Below, piece by piece: positions 1 through 5,341 of a DNA stretch of 8,620 nucleotides (positions within the stretch are counted from its first letter, which is position 1; the number at the start of each line of letters is the position of its first letter). The stretch comes from Ruminococcaceae bacterium UBA866 (GTDB taxonomy: Bacteria > Bacillota > Clostridia > Oscillospirales > Ruminococcaceae), in contig DBGA01000041.1 in the NCBI GenBank assembly GCA_002295325.1, forward strand, positions 10,566 to 19,185. Direction: 5' to 3'. The notes under the pieces were generated by a model that saw nothing but the letters and a program-made list of their open reading frames with translations, was not told the DNA's origin and searched no databases. The position numbers and the translations under genes are program-made.

Positions 1-591
1 TGTGCCACGCAAAACCTCTGCAATCTCCTCAAGGTGTTCCCTACGCATTACACCACCAGTTGGATTGTTGGGAAATGGTAAGACCAATAGCTTGGTTTTA
101 TCAGTAATTTTTTCTTTTAAAGCCTTTGCTGTAAGTCTAAACTTATCCTCACTTTTGGTTTCAATTGGTACAACGACACCACCGGTAAGCTGAATAATCG
201 GAGCATAAGCCACAAAACAAGGCTCAACTACAAGCACTTCGTCACCTGTATTTATGATTGAGCGTATGCACATATCAATCGCCTCAGAGCCACCAACAGT
301 AACTACTACCTCATTTTTAGCATCATATTTTATTTTGTATTTTGTATCAAGATAGATACTGATTTCTTCCCTTAGATTGGCAAGCCCACTGTTTGAAGTG
401 TATATAGTTCTGCCCTTTTCAAGCGTTTCAATTGCTTTTTCTCGAACCACCCATGGTGTTTTAAAGTCGGGCTCTCCAACCCCGAGCGAGATTACATCAT
501 CCATATCATTTGCCAAATCAAAAAACTTTCTTATCCCTGAAGGCTTAATCATTTGCACTCGCTCTGATAATATTTTATTATAATCTATCAC
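1..591 (-). CDS. Class I/II PLP-dependent aminotransferase, N-terminal 197 residues (C-terminal part lies left of the window)
   Basis: This is a fold-type I PLP aminotransferase, which would transfer an amino group from an amino acid to a 2-oxo acid in the cytoplasm. My reverse-strand translation gives 197 residues, about half of the usual ~390. It shows GVGEPDF near 37-43, YTSNSGL near 64-70 (substrate and cofactor region), GGSEAID near 100-106 (PLP-phosphate loop) and FPNNPTGG near 173-180, whose NPTG Asn contacts the PLP ring. The Schiff-base lysine falls outside the window. I chose the GTG start at 591-589 because it overlaps the TGA of the upstream regulator gene (GTGA), has a purine-rich site (GAGGGGG) about 11 nt upstream, and keeps the conserved 'LSERVQMIKPSGIRKFF' beginning. 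The next Met (residue 14) would cut into that block. The protein resembles PatA/aromatic- or alanine-type aminotransferases more than HisC; the exact substrate cannot be assigned. Its pairing with an Lrp-type gene suggests amino-acid-responsive expression. Confidence 0.93.
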   Translation of the reverse strand, partial: MIDYNKILSERVQMIKPSGIRKFFDLANDMDDVISLGVGEPDFKTPWVVREKAIETLEKGRTIYTSNSGLANLREEISIYLDTKYKIKYDAKNEVVVTVGGSEAIDMCIRSIINTGDEVLVVEPCFVAYAPIIQLTGGVVVPIETKSEDKFRLTAKALKEKITDKTKLLVLPFPNNPTGGVMRREHLEEIAEVLRGT

Positions 592-1067
592 AGCGATGCG
601 TTCCCCCTCTCATCTTGCTGAGTTCCACGCATAACGATACCCTTTTCCTTATACTGTGAGAGTACAAAGTGAGTTGCTGTGGACACTACTGAATCCATAA
701 CAGCAAGCCTTTGGGAAACAAAAAGTGCAATATCTTTAAATGTTTTACCGGTTAAAATTAATGCAAGATCATATACTCCAGACATTAAATATACATCCTC
801 AACCTCTGGGTATTCTGCAATTTTTTCTGCTACTTCATCAAATCCAAGGTCACGCTTTGGAGTCACTTTAAGCTCAATCAGTGCTATAACATAGTTATCA
901 GACAGTTTTTCTCTATCTATAATTGTTTTGTACCCTCTAATTATGCCTTCTTTTTCCAGTTGAGCAATTCTTTTTGCTACGAACTCTGGGGTTTCATCTA
1001 GCATAACAGCAATTTCTTCATTGGTATAACGGGAATTTTCCTCCAAAATGTTTAGAATATTGTCCAT
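588..1067 (-). CDS. Lrp/AsnC family transcriptional regulator
   Basis: This 159-residue protein has the standard Lrp/AsnC layout. An N-terminal winged helix-turn-helix spans about residues 3-50 ('NEEIAVMLDETPEFVAKRI' is the helix-turn-helix, followed by the wing 'EKEGIIRGYKTIID'). A RAM ligand-binding domain spans about 60-140 ('VIALIELKVTP', 'VEDVYLMSGVYDLALIL'), where amino acids are normally sensed and dimers or octamers assemble. The tail from ~143 is polar and probably flexible. The ATG at 1067 has an AGGAGG site (1075-1080) 7 nt upstream. That site shares bases with the TAG stop (1079-1081) of the preceding PHP gene, so the genes are probably co-transcribed and translationally linked. 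Its TGA overlaps the GTG of the aminotransferase gene by 4 bases. It likely controls this operon and itself in response to an amino acid; the effector is not evident from sequence. Confidence 0.95.
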   Translation of the reverse strand: MDNILNILEENSRYTNEEIAVMLDETPEFVAKRIAQLEKEGIIRGYKTIIDREKLSDNYVIALIELKVTPKRDLGFDEVAEKIAEYPEVEDVYLMSGVYDLALILTGKTFKDIALFVSQRLAVMDSVVSTATHFVLSQYKEKGIVMRGTQQDERGNASL

Positions 1068-1078
1068 AAATTTTCCTC

Positions 1079-1888
1079 CTATATTGAAACCTGTATAGGT
1101 TTTCTTTTCTCAAAATATGTTACATATTGAAAGCCGATTCCTTTTAACATCTCATACCCTGCAACAATACCATTGCAAACTGCACTTGGCATATGTGCGT
1201 CTGAGCCCATAGTAATTAATTCTCCACCTAGATCATAATAGAGCTTCATATATTTATAATTTAAATCATAGTCCTCTTTTGATTTTGTAAAACTCGAGGA
1301 ATTATTCTCTATCGCCTTGCCATTTTGTATGATAAGCTTGAAGGCTTCCGCTGTAATTTCATCAAACTTATCGATATTTATATTTATATCACGCTTGGCT
1401 TTGGCATTAATTATGTATCTGTATGGATAGGTTATGTGTGCTAATGAGTCAAATTCATTCCACTTTGCAAGATCGTATACCTCTTTATAATATGTTTCTA
1501 ATATTAACTCAATTTCACTATCTGTCATGCTAGCATAATCCATCCAGAAAAAGTCTTTTTCATCTTTTGTTGAGTGAATTGAGCCAATTACAAAATCAAA
1601 ATTATAGTTATTTAAAACATACTCTGCTTTTTCCTTATTTTTTAATGGTTGACCTAACTCGACGCCTGTTAAAAGCTTAATCGGCGTGCTCGCTCGCGCA
1701 GCCTCCGTCGCTTTAACGCTGCTTGGTATAGTAACTGCTAAATTATTCTTTTCAAATTCATCAACGTCGCAATGGTCCGTTATAGCGAAGACCTCTATAC
1801 CCATTTTTACAGCTGCGTTAACCATTTCGAGCACAGTATAATTTGCGTCTATTGAAAACTCTGTATGATTATGGCAGTCAATAAGCAT
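1079..1888 (-). CDS. PHP-domain phosphoesterase, histidinol-phosphatase (HisJ/HisK)-like
   Basis: This is a complete 269-residue PHP metal-dependent phosphoesterase with all expected metal ligands visible: H6 and H8 in 'CHNHTEFS', H39 in 'ITDHCD', E77 in 'GVELGQ', H105 in 'IGSIHS', H151 in 'LAHITYP', and D230/H232 in 'GSDAHMP'. The family binds a trinuclear metal centre and hydrolyses phosphomonoesters. HisJ/HisK members dephosphorylate L-histidinol phosphate, and the 'GSIHS' motif and length (~265-275 aa) fit that subgroup. There are no other histidine genes in the window, so the substrate is only a family-level suggestion. The ATG at 1888 has AGGAG (1896-1900) 7 nt upstream. It is the first gene of the minus-strand group, and its stop codon lies within the Shine-Dalgarno site of the regulator gene that follows. 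It may have been recruited to an amino-acid-responsive operon rather than a classical his operon. Confidence 0.9.
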   Translation of the reverse strand: MLIDCHNHTEFSIDANYTVLEMVNAAVKMGIEVFAITDHCDVDEFEKNNLAVTIPSSVKATEAARASTPIKLLTGVELGQPLKNKEKAEYVLNNYNFDFVIGSIHSTKDEKDFFWMDYASMTDSEIELILETYYKEVYDLAKWNEFDSLAHITYPYRYIINAKAKRDININIDKFDEITAEAFKLIIQNGKAIENNSSSFTKSKEDYDLNYKYMKLYYDLGGELITMGSDAHMPSAVCNGIVAGYEMLKGIGFQYVTYFEKRKPIQVSI

Positions 1889-1905
1889 TATCTCACTCCT
1901 TAATA

Positions 1906-1962
1906 TAGTAACTATTATTCTTTAATATAACATAAATTAGAGGGTTTTGCACTATATTTAGT
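1906..1962. promoter_or_regulatory. Two ACTA/TAGT dyads in the divergent control region (possible operators)
   Basis: TAGTAACTA (1906-1914) is a perfect dyad around a central A. ACTATATTTAGT (1951-1962) has the half-sites ACTA and TAGT around four bases. They lie ~45 bp apart, flanking the proposed minus-strand -10. Lrp-type proteins bind AT-rich, weakly palindromic sites in arrays, so these could be operators for the regulator encoded at 588-1067. In an AT-rich gap such dyads can also arise by chance. Confidence 0.25.
1924..1932 (-). promoter_or_regulatory. Candidate extended -10 promoter for the PHP-Lrp-aminotransferase operon
   Basis: On the minus strand the sequence TGTTATATT forms an extended -10 element (TG-N-TATATT). 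It would start transcription near 1917, about 29 nt upstream of the PHP start codon. No good -35 box sits at 16-18 nt. A perfect TTGACA exists further upstream on the same strand (1987-1982), but its spacing to this -10 is far too long and its own -10 at 17 nt (TAACTA) is poor. The operon must have a promoter in this gap; the exact choice is uncertain. Confidence 0.4.
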
Positions 1963-1995
1963 TAAATTTGATTGAAATTATTGTCAACTGTTTCA

Positions 1996-2024
1996 TTTCA
2001 TAATATATAAAAGTATGGTATAAT
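1996..2024 (+). promoter_or_regulatory. Sigma-A-type promoter with extended -10 for the ACT-DUF711 operon
   Basis: TATAAT at 2019-2024 is preceded by TG-N (2016-2018), a consensus extended -10. A weak -35-like TTTCAT (1996-2001) lies 17 nt upstream. A start near 2031 gives a leader of about 30 nt before the ATG at 2063. An alternative pair, TTGTCA (1981-1986) with TATATA (2004-2009) at 17 nt, may add a second start site. Confidence 0.7.
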
Positions 2025-2062
2025 TAGCAGATATTAAAAATTATATTTTTGGAGGTATGGTT

Positions 2063-2332
2063 ATGCGCGCAGTTATAACAGTTATCGGGAAAGATACAGT
2101 TGGAATTTTAGCAAAAGTAAGTACAATTTGTGCAGAGTATAATGCTAATGTAATCGACGTGACTCAAACAGTAATGCAGGATATGTTTGCTATGATAATG
2201 TTAACAGATATAAGCAAGATAGATCCGGACCTTTCTGTTCTTACAGACAGAATGAACGAACTTGGAAAAGATCAACAACTTTATATTCATGTTATGCATG
2301 AGGATATATTTAATTCTATGCACACGATTTAG
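2063..2332 (+). CDS. Stand-alone ACT-domain protein, UPF0237 family
   Basis: This 89-residue protein is essentially one ACT domain (beta-alpha-beta-beta-alpha-beta). '[19 protein letters not shown]' (2-20) gives strand 1, the turn with the conserved Gly14 and helix 1. '[21 protein letters not shown]' regions supply strands 2-3, and the last helix and strand follow to ~78. ACT domains usually dimerise and bind amino acids or other small effectors at the interface. Length and sequence fit the UPF0237 family, whose pneumococcal member also sits beside a UPF0210 gene. I start at the ATG at 2063, 7 nt after GGAGG (2051-2055); the upstream in-frame ATG at 2057 is only 1 nt from that site and is unlikely. 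The DUF711 gene follows 19 nt after the stop. The protein is a probable sensory partner of the next gene; its ligand is unknown. Confidence 0.9.
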   Translation: MRAVITVIGKDTVGILAKVSTICAEYNANVIDVTQTVMQDMFAMIMLTDISKIDPDLSVLTDRMNELGKDQQLYIHVMHEDIFNSMHTI

Positions 2333-2351
2333 GCTGTTTGGGAGGAAAAAA

Positions 2352-3707
2352 ATGATTAACATAAATAATATTCTTGAAACTATACAAATGATTCAAGATG
2401 AAAACCTTGATATTCGTACAATTACAATGGGTATTTCCCTTTTGGATTGTATTGACTCAGATATTGATATAGCTTGTAAAAAAGTATATGATAAGATTAC
2501 ACGTTGCGCAAAAGATCTAGTTAAAGTCGGCGAGGATATTGAAAAGCAATACGGTATTCCAATTATCAACAAACGTATTTCAGTTACCCCAATCGCTATC
2601 GTTAGTGCTGCTTGCAAGCAAAGCCCTGTAAAATTCGCCCACACTTTAGAGAAGGCAGCGATTGCTTGTGGAGTAAATCTAATAGGTGGATATTCTGCAC
2701 TTGTGCAAAAAGGCTTTAGTGCTGGTGATTTAGAACTTATTAATTCTATTCCAGAGGCACTTTCAACAACCTCTAGAGTTTGTTCTTCCGTCAATATAGG
2801 AAGCACAAAAGCGGGTATTAATCTTGATGCTTGTAAACTTATGGGTCAAATTGTAAAAGAATGTGCCGAAAAAACTGTAGATAAAAACTGTTTTGGAGCC
2901 GCAAAACTCGTTGTATTTTGTAACGCTCCAGAGGATAATCCTTTTATGGCGGGTGCTTTCCACGGTGTCGGTGAGCCCGACTGCATTATAAATGTTGGAG
3001 TTTCTGGTCCTGGCGTTGTCAGGGCGGCAGTTGCTAAATGCCCAGATGCAAGCATCTCAGAAATCGCTGATGTAATCAAGAAAATTTCTTATAAAATAAC
3101 TCGCATGGGGCAGCTTGTTGGTGTTGAGGCATCAAAACGACTTGGCGTTCCATTTGGTATCGTTGACCTTTCACTTGCACCAACTCCTGCGGTTGGCGAC
3201 TCTGTGGCACATATTCTAGAGGAAATTGGCCTTGAAAGATGTGGAGCTCACGGTACTACTGCTACCCTTGCACTTTTAAATGATGCTGTAAAAAAAGGTG
3301 GCGTTATGGCATCTTCTAGAATTGGTGGTTTATCTGGAGCATTTATTCCTGTTTCAGAAGACGCTGGAATGATTGACTCTGCTCGTTGTGGTGCAATCAC
3401 TATTGAAAAACTAGAGGCTATGACTGCTGTTTGTTCAGTAGGTCTTGATATGATTGTTGTTCCTGGAGATATTACTCCTGAAACAATTGCCGCCATTATT
3501 GCAGACGAAGCGGCAATTGGTATGGTAAACTCCAAGACTACAGCCGTAAGAGTTATCCCTGCAATAGGTATGAGCGTTGGAGATGAGCTTGAATTCGGCG
3601 GACTTTTTGGAAGCGGCCCTGTAATGAAAATTAACTATAACTCACCTGCAAAGTTTATAAATCGTGGTGGGCAGATTCCTGCACCACTTCAAAGTTTGAA
3701 AAACTAG
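2352..3707 (+). CDS. DUF711 / UPF0210 ('PFL family') protein of unknown function
   Basis: This 451-residue protein matches the DUF711/UPF0210 family in length (~445-455) and hallmark segments: '[15 protein letters not shown]' near 21-35, '[18 protein letters not shown]' (204-221), '[17 protein letters not shown]' (301-317) and '[10 protein letters not shown]' (415-424). The 'PFL family' name refers to a fold relationship with pyruvate formate-lyase. I did not see a clear glycyl-radical motif, so no radical chemistry should be assumed. It has no signal peptide or obvious membrane segment and is probably cytoplasmic. The ATG at 2352 follows GGAGG (2341-2345) by 6 nt. The open frame extends upstream to 2262, but that stretch overlaps the ACT gene and lacks a ribosome site. 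It lies in a two-gene operon with the ACT protein, an association known from other Firmicutes. Function is not established. Confidence 0.93.
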   Translation: MININNILETIQMIQDENLDIRTITMGISLLDCIDSDIDIACKKVYDKITRCAKDLVKVGEDIEKQYGIPIINKRISVTPIAIVSAACKQSPVKFAHTLEKAAIACGVNLIGGYSALVQKGFSAGDLELINSIPEALSTTSRVCSSVNIGSTKAGINLDACKLMGQIVKECAEKTVDKNCFGAAKLVVFCNAPEDNPFMAGAFHGVGEPDCIINVGVSGPGVVRAAVAKCPDASISEIADVIKKISYKITRMGQLVGVEASKRLGVPFGIVDLSLAPTPAVGDSVAHILEEIGLERCGAHGTTATLALLNDAVKKGGVMASSRIGGLSGAFIPVSEDAGMIDSARCGAITIEKLEAMTAVCSVGLDMIVVPGDITPETIAAIIADEAAIGMVNSKTTAVRVIPAIGMSVGDELEFGGLFGSGPVMKINYNSPAKFINRGGQIPAPLQSLKN

Positions 3708-3760
3708 ATGTTTTGCACAAAAAGCAGAAACAAATCACACGTTTTTCCCTATATATACAC

Positions 3761-3789
3761 TTGAAATATAGTTTATAAAGTAGTATAAT
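3761..3789 (+). promoter_or_regulatory. Near-consensus sigma-A promoter of the V-type ATPase operon
   Basis: TTGAAA (3761-3766) and TATAAT (3784-3789) are separated by exactly 17 nt, a near-perfect housekeeping promoter. Transcription would start near 3796, leaving about 155 nt of untranslated leader before the first ATPase gene. No strong intrinsic terminator is visible between the DUF711 stop (3707) and this promoter, only a weak stem at 3710-3731, so some read-through from upstream is possible. Confidence 0.8.
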
Positions 3790-3841
3790 TGTATATAACC
3801 CACTTATAGCGTAGTGTTTTATATTTAATTCTATGTATAGC

Positions 3842-3943
3842 AACTAAACTAAACTAGCCGCCAACACCTAAGAATCACTTCTTCCCTGTTGTGATTGATT
3901 GTGTAGGCGGTATTGTTACGTTTTATTAGTTCATTTTAGGAGG
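3842..3943 (+). promoter_or_regulatory. Structured 5' leader of the ATPase operon; candidate cis-regulatory RNA (riboswitch or attenuator)
   Basis: A long interrupted hairpin is visible at 3858-3910. CCGCC (3858-3862) pairs with GGCGG (3906-3910), then there is an A-A mismatch. ACAC (3864-3867) pairs with GTGT (3901-3904), followed by an asymmetric internal loop (CTAAG / GATT). AATCAC (3873-3878) then pairs with GTGATT (3891-3896) around a 12-nt pyrimidine-rich loop. An outer helix can form between AACTAA (3847-3852, or 3842-3847 because of a CTAAA tandem repeat) and TTAGTT (3926-3931), just before the AGGAGG site. Nothing codes here. Conserved-looking internal loops upstream of an ion-pump operon suggest ion sensing; the Na+-I (DUF1646 motif) riboswitch class is a candidate because it is known to control sodium-related genes. 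I cannot verify the match. There is no immediate U-tract, so a simple terminator is less likely. Confidence 0.55.
3938..3943 (+). promoter_or_regulatory. Shine-Dalgarno site that decides the start of ATPase subunit G
   Basis: AGGAGG precedes three possible starts: GTG at 3943 (overlaps the site, not usable), ATG at 3948 (4 nt away, other frame, stops after 6 codons) and ATG at 3952 (8 nt away, opens the subunit gene). The 8-nt spacing supports 3952. Parts of this site can also pair with upstream leader segments (CACCT 3865-3869 with AGGTG 3941-3945). Confidence 0.75.
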
Positions 3944-3951
3944 TGCCATGT

Positions 3952-4263
3952 ATGCCAAATATGATTAATCAAATTATCGAAATTGATAGGATCGCTCAAA
4001 AATGTCTTGATGATGCAAACAAAATAAGAGAACAATATCTCAATGAGTTAAAAGAAAAAACCGCTCAAACCAACAAAGCTCTTAATGAGAAAACACAAAA
4101 TCGCATTGAGAAAGTTTTGTTAACTGAAACTGCGTTTGCCGAAGAACAAAAAGCAAAAATAAAAAATGAAAATGATGCAATAATCAAACAGCTTTTGGAT
4201 ATATATACCCAAAAACATGAAAAACTAGAGCAAGATATTTTTAACAACGTTATTAGTATTTAG
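3952..4263 (+). CDS. V/A-type ATPase subunit G/H (peripheral stalk)
   Basis: This 103-residue protein is highly charged and almost entirely helical, with a heptad-like pattern over about residues 8-95 ('IEIDRIAQKCLDDANKIREQ', 'IEKVLLTETAFAEEQKAKI'). It has no enzymatic motif and no membrane segment. It matches the small G (archaeal H, Enterococcus NtpF) subunit, which forms a right-handed coiled coil with subunit E as the peripheral stator stalk linking the catalytic head to subunit I. Identity rests on size, coiled-coil character and its position as first gene before the C and I genes; sequence conservation in this family is weak. The start at ATG 3952 is chosen by ribosome-site spacing. ATG 3961 is a less likely alternative. 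The C gene follows after 22 nt. Confidence 0.8.
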   Translation: MPNMINQIIEIDRIAQKCLDDANKIREQYLNELKEKTAQTNKALNEKTQNRIEKVLLTETAFAEEQKAKIKNENDAIIKQLLDIYTQKHEKLEQDIFNNVISI

Positions 4264-4285
4264 CTTTGAAAGGAAGTAGTTATTT

Positions 4286-5326
4286 ATGCTAACCTCTTTT
4301 TCAAGCAATGCTATCACTGCTAAGGCAAGAGCAATCTATGGACATCGGCTTACAAATAATAATTATACTGAACTTTTGAGACTGCGGAGTGTGTCGGATG
4401 TTGCCACTTATCTTAAAACCAGCACTAGTTACTCAACCTACCTAAAAGGTATTAATGAGATGCAAATTCATCGTGGTCAGCTTGAAAATCTTTTAAATCG
4501 TTCGCGTTTTGAAAAGTATTTTAGTCTGTGTCACTATGACTTCACTAAGGACAAAGGTTTTTACAGATATGTTATTAGCAATGCTGAAATTTCAGTAATT
4601 CTTAGAGCGATTATGTCATTAAACTCTGGCTCACCAGAAGAATTAATTATTACTCTCCCCTCTTTTATGCAGGAATATGCTTGCTTTGATTTTATGGAGC
4701 TTTCTAAAATAAAATGCTTTAATGATTTGTTGAATGTTCTTGAAAAAACTCAATATAAAAATGTTCTTAAGCGGTTCTCTGCTCCGAATGGTACTATTAA
4801 CTTTAGTGATTGTGAGCTTGCACTAAAAACACATTATTATAAAATGATTTTTTCTTTTATCGACAAATATTATAAAGGTAAAACTAAGAAGGAGCTTTAC
4901 GAAATTGTTTTAATCGAAATTGAACTTTTAAACCTAAGTTTAATCTATAGGTTAAAACGCCATTTTAAAAAGCCTGCTGAAGAAATTAAACTTCAACTAT
5001 TGCCTTTTTATTACAAAATTAACAAACGTGTTCTTGAAACCTTGCTTGAGAGTCAAAATAAACAGCATTTTATTGATAACATGAGACTTCGAGCCTACAA
5101 CAGCAACATGAAAAATGTTGATTTTAACTATATTGAGGACTATACCAAACGTCTCAAATATATTATTAATCGAAAGCTTATCCGGTTCTCAACCAATGCT
5201 CCTATTTCATTCTATGCTTTAATGTCTCTGATTCAAATCGAGATTGAAAACACAATAATCATAATTGAAGGGATTAGATATCAAGATTCCCCTTCAGAAA
5301 TTCAAAAACTATTAATTTTAGAATAA
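4286..5326 (+). CDS. V/A-type ATPase subunit C (AC39 / NtpC family)
   Basis: This 346-residue protein is soluble, mainly helical and of normal length for the C/AC39 subunit (subunit d of eukaryotes). The characteristic beginning is visible: 'SSNAITAKARAIYGHRLT' followed by 'YTELLRLRSVSDVATYLKTS', a three-fold-repeated helical theme in this family ('Y..a..RA..g.lL....y..L....sv.di...L..T.Y'). Later segments ('YYKMIFSFIDKYYKG', 'IEDYTKRLKYIINRKLI', 'LIQIEIENTIIIIEGIRY') fit the remaining domains and the conserved C-terminal E-x-x-N region. It acts as a funnel-shaped socket on top of the membrane K ring and couples rotation of the D/F shaft to the ring. The ATG at 4286 has AGGAAG (4271-4276) 9 nt upstream. 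The subunit I gene follows 15 nt after the stop. Confidence 0.9.
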   Translation: MLTSFSSNAITAKARAIYGHRLTNNNYTELLRLRSVSDVATYLKTSTSYSTYLKGINEMQIHRGQLENLLNRSRFEKYFSLCHYDFTKDKGFYRYVISNAEISVILRAIMSLNSGSPEELIITLPSFMQEYACFDFMELSKIKCFNDLLNVLEKTQYKNVLKRFSAPNGTINFSDCELALKTHYYKMIFSFIDKYYKGKTKKELYEIVLIEIELLNLSLIYRLKRHFKKPAEEIKLQLLPFYYKINKRVLETLLESQNKQHFIDNMRLRAYNSNMKNVDFNYIEDYTKRLKYIINRKLIRFSTNAPISFYALMSLIQIEIENTIIIIEGIRYQDSPSEIQKLLILE

Positions 5327-5341
5327 AGGTGGTGTACTGAT

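Noticed and set aside
2..894. Short plus-strand open frames over the aminotransferase and Lrp genes
   Set aside because: The minus-strand frames carry clear family motifs; the plus-strand ones are low-complexity Ser/Thr-rich shadows.
2057..2062. ATG at 2057 as start of the ACT gene
   Set aside because: Only 1 nt from GGAGG; the ATG at 2063 has proper 7-nt spacing and fits the family start.
2262..2351. Possible N-terminal extension of the DUF711 gene starting at 2262
   Set aside because: It overlaps the ACT gene almost fully, has no ribosome site and does not resemble the family; ATG 2352 after GGAGG gives the usual length.
2393..3535. Several minus-strand open frames (60-140 codons) within the DUF711 gene
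   Set aside because: They are antisense shadows with no ribosome sites or recognisable domains, while the plus-strand gene is clearly conserved.
3688..3731. Terminator after the DUF711 gene (palindrome TTCAAAGTTTGAA and stem GTTTTGC/GCAGAAAC)
   Set aside because: The palindrome is inside the coding end with no real loop; the second stem is short, AT-rich, bulged and lacks an immediate U-tract.
3857..3925. Leader hairpin read as a plain intrinsic terminator
   Set aside because: The stem is interrupted by a mismatch and a large internal loop, and the bases after GGCGG (TATTGTTACG) are not a U-tract.
3943..3951. GTG at 3943 as the start of subunit G
   Set aside because: It overlaps the last base of the Shine-Dalgarno site, leaving no spacing; ATG 3952 has an 8-nt spacing.
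3655..4247. Minus-strand open frames across the ATPase leader (3655-3843) and across gene G (4065-4247)
   Set aside because: Cys/Phe/Tyr- or Ser-rich antisense translations with no ribosome site or known domain; the first overlaps the promoter and the second lies within gene G.
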